Shown: positions 1 through 8,838, numbered from the stretch's first letter. The stretch is 64,000 nucleotides of DNA from Pasteurella sp049941595 (GCA_049941595.1 JBNFNA010000003.1:280177-344176); one strand, 5' to 3'. The notes: a model not told the origin generated them from the sequence alone. A program made the numbers and translations.

Positions 1-452
1 TATTCGAGGCTGCAACACACTGCTCTGCTATTTTAGCAAAAGCGACCGAAGCACAAGAGAAAGCATTACAAGACTATGGTCGTTATTTAGGCACGGCATT
101 CCAGCTCGTGGACGATATTTTAGATTACAGCGCTAATGCACAAACATTGGGTAAAAATCTGGGTGATGATCTGGCAGAAGGCAAACCAACCTTACCATTG
201 TTACACGCAATGCATAATGGTAATCCAGAGCAATCTAAACTGATTCGCGATGCCATTGAACAAGGTGGTAAACGCGATATTTTAGATGCGGTTTTAGCGA
301 TTATGGCTGAACATAAATCATTAGATTATGCGATGAATCGCGCTAAAGAAGAAGCACAAAAAGCCGTTGATGCAATTGCTATTTTGCCAGAAAGCGAATA
401 CAAAAAGGCATTAATTTCATTAGCCTATTTATCCGTTGATCGTACTTATTAA
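1..452 (+). CDS. ispB: Octaprenyl diphosphate synthase, 3' part (left edge)
   Basis: This is the C-terminal 149 codons of a trans-prenyl diphosphate synthase; the reading frame is open from base 3 and the 5' part lies outside the window. The family condenses isopentenyl diphosphate onto farnesyl diphosphate to make the C40 side chain of ubiquinone and menaquinone. The second aspartate-rich motif (DDILDYS) and the following GKNLGDDLAEGKPTLPLLHA block are visible. The spacing and the tail ending in LAYLSVDRTY resemble E. coli IspB (323 aa) more than IspA. A hairpin containing an uptake signal follows. The product family is certain; IspB over other long-chain synthases is very likely. Confidence 0.93.
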   Translation, partial: FEAATHCSAILAKATEAQEKALQDYGRYLGTAFQLVDDILDYSANAQTLGKNLGDDLAEGKPTLPLLHAMHNGNPEQSKLIRDAIEQGGKRDILDAVLAIMAEHKSLDYAMNRAKEEAQKAVDAIAILPESEYKKALISLAYLSVDRTY

Positions 453-485
453 TTAGCACCTAAGTCGATAGCAATTTACTCGAAC

Positions 486-512
486 GACCGCCTAAAGTGC
501 GGTCATTTATTT
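486..512 (+). terminator. Hairpin with uptake signal after ispB
   Basis: The inverted repeat GACCGC/GCGGTC is followed by an AT-rich run (ATTTATTT). The right arm lies in a Haemophilus-type uptake signal (AAGTGCGGT at 495-503). Uptake signals used as terminator arms are common in this family. The U-tract is poor, so termination efficiency is uncertain. Confidence 0.5.
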
Positions 513-531
513 ATCAATTTTAAGAACGAAA

Positions 532-1233
532 ATGACAGAACAAAAAATCCCTACGAAGAAAACACGTAAAGGCAAAGATCCTAATGCGCCTTTTGTACGT
601 GAAAAATTAGAATTGCCAAATGGTCATAACAAATTGTTATTACATTCTTGTTGTGCGCCTTGCTCTGGTGAAGTAATGGAAGCGATTCACGCCTCTGGCA
701 TTGAATTTACCATTTACTTCTACAATCCGAATATCCACCCATTAAAAGAATATTTAATTCGCAAAGAAGAAAATATCCGTTTTGCAGAAAAATGGGGGAT
801 TCCATTTATTGATGCTGATTATGACCGCCAAGAATGGTTTGATCGTGCAAAAGGGATGGAAGATGAACCTGAGCGTGGTATTCGTTGTACAATGTGTTTT
901 GATATGCGTTTTGAAAAAGCGGCAGAATATGCACATAACAACGGGTTCCCAGTATTTACAAGCTGTTTAGGCATTTCTCGCTGGAAAGATATGAACCAGA
1001 TTAATGGTTGTGGACACCGCGCAGCAGAAAAATATGATGATGTTGTATATTGGGATTACAACTGGCGTAAAGGAGGTGGCTCACAACGTATGATTGAAAT
1101 CAGCAAGCGTGAGCGTTTTTACCAACAAGAGTATTGCGGCTGTGTATACTCTTTGCGTGATACCAACAAATGGCGTGAAGCAAACGGACGCCAAAAAATT
1201 GAAATTGGCAAATTGTATTATTCTGCTGATTAA
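532..1233 (+). CDS. queH: Epoxyqueuosine reductase QueH
   Basis: This 233-residue protein belongs to the DUF208/QueH family, which reduces epoxyqueuosine to queuosine at the wobble base of tRNAs for Asp, Asn, His and Tyr. It is a non-homologous replacement for the cobalamin-dependent QueG. The family cysteines are present: HSCCAPCSGEV near residues 39-48, the CTMC pair near 121-124, and the late YCGCVYSL motif. Also present are the YNPNIHP and GISRWKDMNQIN motifs. It stands alone between two hairpins, so it is probably a single-gene transcript. Confidence 0.93.
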   Translation: MTEQKIPTKKTRKGKDPNAPFVREKLELPNGHNKLLLHSCCAPCSGEVMEAIHASGIEFTIYFYNPNIHPLKEYLIRKEENIRFAEKWGIPFIDADYDRQEWFDRAKGMEDEPERGIRCTMCFDMRFEKAAEYAHNNGFPVFTSCLGISRWKDMNQINGCGHRAAEKYDDVVYWDYNWRKGGGSQRMIEISKRERFYQQEYCGCVYSLRDTNKWREANGRQKIEIGKLYYSAD

Positions 1234-1245
1234 TTACAGCCTAAC

Positions 1246-1283
1246 AAAAAGCACCGCTACTTCAAAAGTGCGGTGCTTTTTTG
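1246..1283 (+). terminator. Rho-independent terminator after queH
   Basis: A strong stem (AAAAAGCACCGC / GCGGTGCTTTTT) ends in a run of seven T. Its right arm carries an uptake signal at 1266-1274. It should also work on the minus strand, for the small gene ending near 1303. Confidence 0.85.
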
Positions 1284-1302
1284 TTTATTTTGTCAAAGAT
1301 CT

Positions 1303-1663
1303 CTACTTTTCTATTAAGAATAAGCTAACGTTTACTTTATCTATATAATCAGTCTCAACTGATGTACCAATAATAGTAATAATCTCATCCGAGATATCCC
1401 CGGCTACCAGCTCACAAACTTCACTATATACAGAAGGCTAGAATAGGCTCAGAGGGTGAAAACGATAAAAATGGCTCAAAAGCTGAAGTCTCTGTTTCTA
1501 GGAAATCAACTTTTATATTATGTGGGAGCTTTTCAACCAAGCTAAAATTGAAGTTACTTAATGCGTTTCGAGCAAACTCACCAAATGCTAAGATGTGGGC
1601 TTTATCTTCACCTAATTGTTCTTTTACTAATTGTTTTTCTAATAATTGAGATAGCTCTGACAT
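1303..1663 (-). pseudogene. Small unknown gene interrupted by a +1 frameshift
   Basis: From an ATG at 1663 with a good ribosome site (GGGAG, about 8 bases upstream), 79 codons are open before a TAG at 1426-1424. The +1 frame, entered only between 1437 and 1424, then stays open for another 43 codons to a TAG at 1305-1303. Its product (PSVYSEVCELVAGDISDEII...) has an ordinary acidic, globular composition. The joined product would be about 120 residues, beginning MSELSQLLEKQLVKEQLGED. I do not recognise the family. Upstream lie a plausible promoter and a pair of 13-bp direct repeats. Either the gene is frameshifted, the sequence has an indel error, or the 79-residue form is the real product. Confidence 0.5.
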
Positions 1664-1678
1664 ACACTTGCTCCCTAT

Positions 1679-1722
1679 AATGCGTCTAACTTGTATAAGC
1701 TACCTCAACAATGCGTCAAACT
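1679..1722 (-). promoter_or_regulatory. Direct repeats and promoter upstream of the small unknown gene
   Basis: Two copies of AATGCGTCWAACT lie at 1679-1691 and 1710-1722, 31 bp apart start to start (three helical turns). Read on the minus strand, the upstream copy supplies a TTGACG -35 box, followed 16 bases later by TATACA as a -10; the second copy lies just downstream of the -10. A repressor, perhaps the gene product itself, could bind here. This is inference from spacing only. Confidence 0.4.
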
Positions 1723-1725
1723 ACG

Positions 1726-1755
1726 TTGCATAAAATCAGTTATGCAAGATTTTAT
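1726..1755 (+). terminator. Hairpin with U-tract pointing rightward
   Basis: TTGCATAA and TTATGCAA flank a 6-base loop and are followed on the + strand by GATTTTATTTTTT. The T-run is on the wrong side for argD or the small gene, both on the minus strand. What it would terminate is unclear. Confidence 0.35.
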
Positions 1756-1765
1756 TTTTTCTCAC

Positions 1766-2965
1766 TCATTCTGCTAACAAAGTTTGTTCTAAGCGTACAA
1801 ATCCAGTTTCAAGTTCATCATCACTAATATTCAAGGCCGGTGCAAAACGTAATACATTTGGCCCTGCCACGAGAATCATTAAGCCATTATCCGCTGCTTT
1901 TTTGACAAACTCGCTGGCTTTACCTTGATATTTTTCAATCAGCTCTGCACCGATTAACAAACCTTCACCACGAATCTCTTTAAATAAGCCACATTGCCGA
2001 TTAATTTCTTGCAACTTTTGCATAAATTTTTCAGAAGTGCGGTGGATTTTTTGCAAGAATTGTGGGGTTGAAATAATATCAATCACTTTCTCTGCCACTG
2101 CACAAGCCAATGGATTTCCACCAAACGTAGTGCCGTGTACACCTGGTGCAAAACTTTTAGCAATCTCATTTGTAGTTAACATTGCACCAATTGGGAAACC
2201 ATTACCCAGTGCTTTTGCTGATGTCAAAATATCCGGCACAACTGCATATTTCATATAAGCGTATAAATGCCCTGTGCGCCCAACTCCGGTTTGTACCTCA
2301 TCGAAAATTAACAATGCATTATGCTGATCACAGAGCTCACGCAGCCCCTGTAAAAAATTTGGATGCGCAGGCAAAATGCCACTTTCCCCTTGAATTGGCT
2401 CGACAATCACCGCACAGGTATTTTCATCCATCACCGCTTTTACGGCCGCTAAATCATTAAAAGGCACGTGAATAATATCCGCAGGTTTTGGACCAAACCC
2501 ATCAGAATATTTTGCTTGCCCCCCCACGCTGACAGTAAATAATGTGCGCCCGTGGAAACTTTGTTTAAATGCAATAATTTTACTTTTTTGATAACCGAAA
2601 TTATCTACTGCATAACGACGAGCAAGCTTCAACGCAGCCTCATTTGCTTCCGCCCCTGAATTCACAAACATCACTCGATCTGCAAAGGTTTTATCCACTA
2701 ATTTGCTTGCGAGTGCTAAAGTCGGTTCGCTTGTAAACCAGTTACTGGAATGCCACAACTTCTCACTTTGTGTTTTCAGTACTTCAACGATTTCATCAGG
2801 GCAATGCCCAAGGCTATTCACTGCAATACCACTGGTGAAATCAATATATTCTTTCCCTTGTTGATCCCAAACTCGACTGCCTTTTCCTTTCACGGGAATA
2901 AAATCCGCCGGGGCATAGTTTTGGATCATCACTTGGTTAAAGGTTTCTCTCGTATATTGTGTCAT
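1766..2965 (-). CDS. argD: Acetylornithine / succinyldiaminopimelate aminotransferase
   Basis: This 399-residue class-III PLP aminotransferase makes N-acetylornithine from N-acetylglutamate semialdehyde. The enterobacterial homologue also serves lysine synthesis as DapC. Visible signatures are the cofactor-binding segment NSGAEANEAALKLAR, the Asp of IFDEVQTGVGRTG, the Schiff-base lysine in SAKALGNGFPIGA, and HGTTFGGNPLACAVA. The start ATG at 2965 has AAGGA about 8 bases upstream. A near-perfect ARG box lies about 70 bp upstream, so ArgR repression fits. It is separated by 31 kb from argE and argCBH in the same window. Confidence 0.95.
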   Translation of the reverse strand: MTQYTRETFNQVMIQNYAPADFIPVKGKGSRVWDQQGKEYIDFTSGIAVNSLGHCPDEIVEVLKTQSEKLWHSSNWFTSEPTLALASKLVDKTFADRVMFVNSGAEANEAALKLARRYAVDNFGYQKSKIIAFKQSFHGRTLFTVSVGGQAKYSDGFGPKPADIIHVPFNDLAAVKAVMDENTCAVIVEPIQGESGILPAHPNFLQGLRELCDQHNALLIFDEVQTGVGRTGHLYAYMKYAVVPDILTSAKALGNGFPIGAMLTTNEIAKSFAPGVHGTTFGGNPLACAVAEKVIDIISTPQFLQKIHRTSEKFMQKLQEINRQCGLFKEIRGEGLLIGAELIEKYQGKASEFVKKAADNGLMILVAGPNVLRFAPALNISDDELETGFVRLEQTLLAE

Positions 2966-3032
2966 CGCATTATCCTTGTTCTTTTTTCATTACAAAAAGC
3001 ATAGTGAAATAGATATATTTAGTCAATATAAA

Positions 3033-3046
3033 TGAATAAGTATTCA
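3033..3046 (-). promoter_or_regulatory. ARG box (ArgR operator) upstream of argD
   Basis: TGAATAAGTATTCA matches the ArgR half-site consensus TGAATWWWWATTCA at 13 of 14 positions; the exception is the central G. It lies between tldD and argD, about 68-81 bp upstream of the argD start. Only one clear box is visible, whereas ArgR operators usually have two. Confidence 0.75.
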
Positions 3047-3055
3047 TCTGTATCG

Positions 3056-3086
3056 CAAAAAATCCAGATCTTTTGATCTGGATTTC
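3056..3086 (-). terminator. Terminator of tldD
   Basis: The perfect stem AAATCCAGATC / GATCTGGATTT has a 4-base loop and is followed on the minus strand by TTTTTT. It sits immediately after the tldD stop codon. Confidence 0.85.
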
Positions 3087-3092
3087 ATTTTA

Positions 3093-4541
3093 TTAATTTG
3101 TACCACCGACGGTAATTTGCTTAATTTTTAACGCGGGTTGACCAACGCCAACAGGTACGCTCTGCCCTTCTTTACCACAAACACCAATGCCGTGATCAAG
3201 TTCAACTTGATCCGCCACCATCGACACATTTTGCATAACCTCAATACCACTACCGATCAAGGTCGCACCTTTCACTGGTTTAGTGATTTTGCCTTTTTCA
3301 ATTAAGTAGGCTTCTGAACTTGAAAAGACGAATTTGCCAGAAGTAATGTCCACTTGACCACCACCAAAGTGCGGTGCAAAAAGTCCGAAATCTACCGAAG
3401 CAATTAAATCATCAAATTTACTTTGTCCTGCGAGCATATAGGTATTGGTCATTCGAGGCATTGGCAAGTGTGCATAAGATTCACGACGTCCATTACCAGT
3501 CGGTGCAACGCCCATTAAACGTGCGTTCATTTTATCTTGCATATAGCCTTGTAAAATACCGTCTTTGATTAATACATTATATTGGCTCGGCACACCTTCA
3601 TCATCTACAGTAATTGAACCACGACGATTTTGTAAAGTGCCATCATCAACAATCGTACATAACGGTGAAGTCACAAGCTCGCCGATTTTTCCTGTAAATA
3701 ATGAGCTTTCTTTACGGTTAAAATCCCCTTCTAAACCGTGTCCAACTGCTTCGTGCAACAATACGCCTGGCCAACCAGCCCCTAACACCACCGGCATCAT
3801 TCCAGCAGGTGCGGCAACTGCACCTAAGTTTACTAACGCTTGGCGAACCGCTTCTTTGGCAAAATAGACCGCTCTTATTTCACCTTTTTCACTTTCTAAG
3901 AACCAATCTAAACCGAAACGACCACCCGCACCGGCACTACCACGTTCACGCTTGCCATCTTGTTCGACCAAAACAGAAATAGATAAACGCACTAACGGAC
4001 GAATATCTGCCGCAAGTGTGCCATCAGTTGCAACAATCAACACTTCTTCATATACAGAACTTAGACTCGCAGACACTTGTACAACGCGAGGATCTGCATT
4101 GCGTGCGGTCTTATCCACTAAATGTAATAACTCAATTTTCTTTTCTTTGCTTAAGCTATTAAGCGGATTAATACCTTGGTAACGTAACATCGCCTCAACA
4201 GGATTTAACGCAGATGGTACGATGATGTTACCTTCCTTCACTTGGGCAATCCCTTTCACCGCTAAAGCACATTGCTGCAAGCTAGCTAAATTAATTTGAT
4301 CAGAATACGCAAAACCTGTTTTCTCACCACTTACTGCACGCACGCCTACCCCACGATCAATGTGGAATCCACCCTCTTTAATAATGCTATCTTCCAATAC
4401 CCAGTTTTCATCTTGGCTAAGTTGGAAATAAAGATCCGCATAATCAATATCACGATGTGAAAGCAAATCAAACGTATTTTGCAAATCTTTTAAACTGAGA
4501 TTGCTGGGTGTGAGTAGTGTGTTACTAACTGTATTAATCAT
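3093..4541 (-). CDS. tldD: Metalloprotease TldD
   Basis: TldD (482 residues, about the E. coli length) is the catalytic subunit of the TldD/PmbA heterodimer, which degrades unfolded peptides and matures some microcins and CcdA-type antitoxins. The zinc motif HEAVGH is at residues 263-268, followed by GLEGDFNRK. The family blocks TPTGNGRRESYAHLPMPRMT and SGKFVFSSSEAYLIEKG are intact, and the protein ends in VGGTN. Its partner pmbA is not in this window. The ribosome site before the ATG is weak, but the N-terminus aligns with E. coli TldD from memory. It is monocistronic, with rng upstream on the same strand behind its own terminator. Confidence 0.95.
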   Translation of the reverse strand: MINTVSNTLLTPSNLSLKDLQNTFDLLSHRDIDYADLYFQLSQDENWVLEDSIIKEGGFHIDRGVGVRAVSGEKTGFAYSDQINLASLQQCALAVKGIAQVKEGNIIVPSALNPVEAMLRYQGINPLNSLSKEKKIELLHLVDKTARNADPRVVQVSASLSSVYEEVLIVATDGTLAADIRPLVRLSISVLVEQDGKRERGSAGAGGRFGLDWFLESEKGEIRAVYFAKEAVRQALVNLGAVAAPAGMMPVVLGAGWPGVLLHEAVGHGLEGDFNRKESSLFTGKIGELVTSPLCTIVDDGTLQNRRGSITVDDEGVPSQYNVLIKDGILQGYMQDKMNARLMGVAPTGNGRRESYAHLPMPRMTNTYMLAGQSKFDDLIASVDFGLFAPHFGGGQVDITSGKFVFSSSEAYLIEKGKITKPVKGATLIGSGIEVMQNVSMVADQVELDHGIGVCGKEGQSVPVGVGQPALKIKQITVGGTN

Positions 4542-4616
4542 AATTTATATATTCAAATAGAAAAGAAAAGTGCGGTGTATTTTATGTTATTTTTCGACTG
4601 GATGAAAGGTAATAGA

Positions 4617-4657
4617 TAAAAGCGACTTTCTTTATGTGAATGAGAAGAAAGTCGCTT
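4617..4657 (-). terminator. Terminator of rng
   Basis: A 12-bp stem (AGCGACTTTCTT / AAGAAAGTCGCT) is followed by TTTTATC on the minus strand, directly after the rng stop codon. Confidence 0.8.
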
Positions 4658-4673
4658 GTGAAAAGGCTTAATA

Positions 4674-6149
4674 TTACATAACAACCACATCAAATTGTTC
4701 TTGGTTGTAATATACTTCGGTTTTAATTTGGATTTGTTTACCGATAAAGACTTCTAATTCAGCAAGTAGACCGTGAGACTCTTCATTGATCAGATAATCT
4801 GCCACTGCACGTGAGGCATAAACCACGAACTGTTCACTTGAGAATAAGTGGTGAACACGAATAATTTCACGCATAATTTCATAGCAGATCGTCTCCACTG
4901 TTTTAATGCGTCCACGCCCCTGACAAGCAGGGCAATCACCGCATAAAACGTGTTCAAGGCTTTCTCTCGTGCGTTTGCGAGTCATTTCCACCAAACCAAG
5001 TTGAGTAAAACCATTCACACTAGTTTTGACACGATCTTTCGACAATGCTTCTTGCAGAGATTCTAACACACGATTGCGATGATCATCTGTTTGCATATCG
5101 ATAAAATCGATAATTATGATCCCACCGAGATTGCGTAATTGCAACTGCTGAGCAATGGCTTTTGTCGCTTCGATATTGGTATTAAAGATAGTTTCTTCGA
5201 GATTGCGATGTCCAACAAAAGCACCTGTATTAATATCAATAGTAGTCATCGCTTCGGTTTGTTCAATAATTAGATAACCACCTGATTTTAAATTCACACG
5301 TTTATTTAAAGCAGTCTGAATTGCAGATTCAACACCATACACATCAAAGAGCGGTTGATTTCCTGAATAAAGTACCAACTTGTCAACCAACGTTGGCATA
5401 AACTCTTCAGTAAATTGTTTCACCTCTGTAAAACACAATTTAGAATCGATACGAATTTTCTCTAAGCCCGCACCAATAAAATCACGCAAAATACGTTGTG
5501 TTAATGCTAATTCACCATATAACATTGATTTTGTTGGGTACTTACCGCGACGTTCTAATACTTTTCGCCATAAGCGCTTAAGAAAATCCGCATCCTGTTT
5601 TAACTCTTCTTCAGATGCACCGTCGGCTGCAGTGCGGATAATAAATCCACCTAGCTCATCGCAAAGAGGCAACACTAATTCTTTTAATCTCGCACGCTCT
5701 TCTTCGCTTTCGATACGTTGCGACACGCCCACGTGACTATTTTCTGGCATAAACACCAAATAGCGTGAAGGCAATGTAATATCCGTCGTTAATCTTGCAC
5801 CTTTTGTGCCAAGCGGATCTTTCACGACTTGCACTACAATATCTTGTCCTTCACGCACAAGCTCAGCAATATCTTTCACGATAAATTGCTTTTGTTCACT
5901 TTCTTCCACGCACTCCGTATGAGAAACAATATCTGAGGCGTGTAAAAACGCAGCCTTTTCTAAACCAATATCAACAAAAGCCGATTGCATACCTGGTAAA
6001 ACACGTGTCACACGCCCTTTGTAGATGTTACCAACAATGCCACGTTTTGCCTGCCGTTCGATGTGAACTTCTTTTAATATTCCCATATCGACGAGCGCAA
6101 TTCGTGTTTCATTTGGCGTGACATTGACTAACAATTCAACAGAATCCAT
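4674..6149 (-). CDS. rng: Ribonuclease G
   Basis: This RNase E/G-family endoribonuclease (491 residues from the preferred start) matures 16S rRNA 5' ends and turns over mRNA. The S1-like N-terminal domain, the catalytic stretch IDINTGAFVGHRN and IIIIDFIDM (the metal-binding aspartates), and the Zn-link motif CGDCPACQGRG are visible. There is no long C-terminal scaffold, so it is RNase G rather than RNase E. I chose the ATG at 6149 over one at 6164: it has AGGTG about 6 bases upstream and gives MDSVELLVNVTPNETR, collinear with the E. coli N-terminus. Confidence 0.95.
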   Translation of the reverse strand: MDSVELLVNVTPNETRIALVDMGILKEVHIERQAKRGIVGNIYKGRVTRVLPGMQSAFVDIGLEKAAFLHASDIVSHTECVEESEQKQFIVKDIAELVREGQDIVVQVVKDPLGTKGARLTTDITLPSRYLVFMPENSHVGVSQRIESEEERARLKELVLPLCDELGGFIIRTAADGASEEELKQDADFLKRLWRKVLERRGKYPTKSMLYGELALTQRILRDFIGAGLEKIRIDSKLCFTEVKQFTEEFMPTLVDKLVLYSGNQPLFDVYGVESAIQTALNKRVNLKSGGYLIIEQTEAMTTIDINTGAFVGHRNLEETIFNTNIEATKAIAQQLQLRNLGGIIIIDFIDMQTDDHRNRVLESLQEALSKDRVKTSVNGFTQLGLVEMTRKRTRESLEHVLCGDCPACQGRGRIKTVETICYEIMREIIRVHHLFSSEQFVVYASRAVADYLINEESHGLLAELEVFIGKQIQIKTEVYYNQEQFDVVVM

Positions 6150-6240
6150 AAAAACACCTAACATTAAGATTTTAAATACAATTAATGCCGTTTAGTCTAA
6201 CGAAAAGGAAAATAGAATAATAGTACCAAATAAGGTAAAA

Positions 6241-6256
6241 TGTGAGCTTTCTCAAA
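6241..6256 (+). promoter_or_regulatory. Candidate CRP site upstream of putP
   Basis: TGTGA-GCTTTC-TCAAA matches the CRP consensus TGTGA-N6-TCACA at 9 of 10 positions and lies about 50 bp before the putP start. CRP control of a proline importer would be sensible, but no experiment supports it here. Confidence 0.45.
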
Positions 6257-6302
6257 TTTTGGGAGATAAAAATTATAATTTTTCGATGTTTGTGAGGTCA
6301 TC

Positions 6303-7817
6303 ATGTTTGGATTGGATCCAACACTTATTACGTTTACGATTTACATTTTTGGGATGTTATTTATTGGCTTGTTAGCCTACTATTATACAAACAATTTATC
6401 TGACTACATTTTAGGGGGACGCCGTTTAGGGAGCTTTGTGACAGCAATGTCCGCAGGTGCGTCCGATATGTCAGGTTGGTTATTAATGGGGTTACCCGGC
6501 GCCATTTATATTTCAGGTCTAATTGAAGGTTGGATCGCTATTGGTCTAATGATTGGGGCTTACTTAAACTGGTTATTTGTAGCAGGCCGTTTGCGCATTT
6601 ATACTGAATATAATAACAATGCCTTAACGCTACCTGAATACTTCCACCACCGTTTTGGCTCATCCCACAATTTACTTAAAATTGTTTCAGCGTCAATTAT
6701 TTTGGTCTTCTTTACGATTTACTGTGCTTCAGGTGTTGTAGCTGGTGCAAAACTTTTCCAAAATCTATTTTCTGTGGAATATTCAACCGCACTTTGGTAC
6801 GGTGCACTAGCGACAATTGCTTACACCTTTATCGGTGGTTTTTTAGCCGTGAGCTGGACAGACACCATTCAAGCAACCTTAATGATTTTTGCGCTCATTT
6901 TAACCCCTGTCTTCGTGTTAATCAGTTTAGATGGCATTGAGCAATTTAATTTAGTATTGGCACAAGCAGAAATTGCAGCACAAAAAGACTTTACCGATAT
7001 TTTCACTGGCACAACACCTCTTGGCTTGTTAAGCCTTGCCGCGTGGGGATTAGGCTATTTTGGTCAACCACACATTTTGGCACGTTTTATGGCGGCTGAC
7101 TCAGTGAAATCGCTCAATAACGCACGTAAAATCAGTATGACTTGGATGGTATTATGCTTATTAGGTGCAATGGGAATTGGCTTCTTTGGTATCGCCTATT
7201 TCTATGCGAACCCTCAAGTGGCAGGCTTAGTAAACCGCGAGCCAGAACAAGTCTTTATTGAATTATCAAAATTACTGTTTAACCCTTGGATTTCGGGCAT
7301 TCTGCTTTCTGCAATTTTAGCAGCGGTAATGAGCACATTAAGTGCACAATTACTGATTTCATCAAGTGCCATCACAGAAGATTTTTATAAAGGCTTTATC
7401 CGCCCTAAAGCGTCTGATAAAGAGTTAGTCTGGCTTGGCCGCTTAATGGTGCTTTCTATTGCGGGCATTGCAATTTGGATCGCACAAGATGAACACAGTC
7501 GCGTATTAAAATTAGTAGAATTTGCTTGGGCAGGATTTGGTAGTGCATTTGGCCCCGTGGTGTTATTCTCACTGTTTTGGAAACGTATGACCTCTTCTGC
7601 CGCATTATTCGGTATGATGACAGGTGCAATTGTGGTTTTCGGTTGGAAAAGCTGGACACTCGAAGGTTCTCAACTTCACGCACTTTACGAAATGATCCCA
7701 GGTTTTATATTAGCTAGCTTGGTGATTGTCATTACTTCGTTACTCACAGCAAAACCTGAAAAACATATTCTTGATACATTTGAACAAGCGAACACCGCTT
7801 ACAAGAAGGCATTATGA
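6303..7817 (+). CDS. putP: Sodium/proline symporter
   Basis: This 504-residue inner-membrane protein of the sodium:solute symporter family has about 13 hydrophobic segments. It resembles PutP throughout: the early LGGRRLGSFVTAMSAGASDMSGWLLMG segment carries the sodium and proline contacts, and SLAAWGLGYFGQPHIL and LSAILAAVMSTLSAQLL follow. It imports proline with Na+. The ATG at 6303 follows GAGG. Its stop overlaps the cmoB start (ATGA), so the two are probably co-translated although functionally unrelated. Confidence 0.93.
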   Translation: MFGLDPTLITFTIYIFGMLFIGLLAYYYTNNLSDYILGGRRLGSFVTAMSAGASDMSGWLLMGLPGAIYISGLIEGWIAIGLMIGAYLNWLFVAGRLRIYTEYNNNALTLPEYFHHRFGSSHNLLKIVSASIILVFFTIYCASGVVAGAKLFQNLFSVEYSTALWYGALATIAYTFIGGFLAVSWTDTIQATLMIFALILTPVFVLISLDGIEQFNLVLAQAEIAAQKDFTDIFTGTTPLGLLSLAAWGLGYFGQPHILARFMAADSVKSLNNARKISMTWMVLCLLGAMGIGFFGIAYFYANPQVAGLVNREPEQVFIELSKLLFNPWISGILLSAILAAVMSTLSAQLLISSSAITEDFYKGFIRPKASDKELVWLGRLMVLSIAGIAIWIAQDEHSRVLKLVEFAWAGFGSAFGPVVLFSLFWKRMTSSAALFGMMTGAIVVFGWKSWTLEGSQLHALYEMIPGFILASLVIVITSLLTAKPEKHILDTFEQANTAYKKAL

Positions 7818-8779
7818 TCGACTTTCGTCCTTTTTATCAACAAATTGCCACCACGAATTTGTCTGCGTGGCTTGAAACGCTACCTTTGCAACTCAAGCAA
7901 TGGGAAAAACAAACTCACGGCGACTATGCAAAATGGGCAAAAATTGTTGATTTTTTACCGCACTTAGACTGTGCAAATATCGACCTCAAAAGCGCCGTCA
8001 AATCTGAGCCAGTTTCTCCGTTATCACAAGGTGAAGAACAACGCATTGTTTATCATCTCAAGCAATTAATGCCGTGGCGCAAAGGGCCTTATCACTTACA
8101 CGGCATTCACGTTGATTGTGAATGGCGTTCTGATTTCAAATGGGATCGCGTGTTACCTCACCTAGCACCTTTAAAAGATCGCACCATTTTAGATGTTGGC
8201 TGTGGTAGCGGTTATCATATGTGGCGTATGGTCGGCGAAGGTGCAAAAACAGTCGTCGGTATCGACCCGACTGAATTATTCCTTTGTCAGTTTGAAGCCG
8301 TGCGTAAATTGTTAGGTAACGATCGTCGTGCGAACTTAATTCCACTAGGGATTGAAGAAATGCAACCGCTCGCAGCATTTGATACTGTATTTTCAATGGG
8401 CGTGCTGTATCATCGTAAATCACCATTAGATCATTTAACACAATTGAAAAATCAATTGGTGAAAGGTGGCGAATTAGTATTGGAAACATTAGTTGTTGAT
8501 GGTGATGTTAACACCGTGTTAGTGCCAGCAGATCGCTATGCCAAAATGAAAAATGTGTATTTCATTCCTTCCGTTGCGGCATTAATCCATTGGTTAGAAA
8601 AAGTTGGATTTAAAAATGTGCGTTGTGTGGATATCGCCCCAACGACATTGGAAGAACAACGTAAAACAGACTGGCTAGAGAATGAATCTTTGGTGGACTT
8701 TTTAGATCCAAACGATCACAGTAAAACTATTGAAGGCTATCAAGCGCCAACAAGAGCGGTCATTTTAGCCAATAAATAA
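7814..8779 (+). CDS. cmoB: tRNA U34 carboxymethyltransferase CmoB
   Basis: CmoB (321 residues) uses carboxy-S-adenosylmethionine, made by CmoA, to form cmo5U at the wobble position of several tRNAs. The cofactor-binding motif ILDVGCGSGYHMWRM and the family block KGPYHLHGIHVDCEWRSDFKWDR are present. The start overlaps the putP stop by four bases. cmoA is not adjacent here, unlike in E. coli. A strong terminator follows. Confidence 0.94.
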   Translation: MIDFRPFYQQIATTNLSAWLETLPLQLKQWEKQTHGDYAKWAKIVDFLPHLDCANIDLKSAVKSEPVSPLSQGEEQRIVYHLKQLMPWRKGPYHLHGIHVDCEWRSDFKWDRVLPHLAPLKDRTILDVGCGSGYHMWRMVGEGAKTVVGIDPTELFLCQFEAVRKLLGNDRRANLIPLGIEEMQPLAAFDTVFSMGVLYHRKSPLDHLTQLKNQLVKGGELVLETLVVDGDVNTVLVPADRYAKMKNVYFIPSVAALIHWLEKVGFKNVRCVDIAPTTLEEQRKTDWLENESLVDFLDPNDHSKTIEGYQAPTRAVILANK

Positions 8780-8795
8780 TCCTGTTCACCAAAAC

Positions 8796-8823
8796 AAAAA
8801 GCGGATTTTATATCCGCTTTTTT
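8796..8823 (+). terminator. Terminator of putP-cmoB
   Basis: The stem AAAAGCGGAT/ATCCGC with flanking T-run (TTTTTTT) directly follows the cmoB stop. Confidence 0.85.
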
Positions 8824-8838
8824 ATTATGCTCAAAGAA

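Noticed and set aside
1679..1722. The direct repeats contain GTTAGAC/GTCTAAC and could look like an integron attC core.
   Set aside because: The opposite RYYYAAC core does not fit at the other end, there is no integrase, and the repeats are better explained as promoter-proximal operators.
3565..3867. 100-codon plus-strand frame inside tldD.
   Set aside because: It is antisense to a conserved, intact gene and has low-complexity composition typical of shadow frames.
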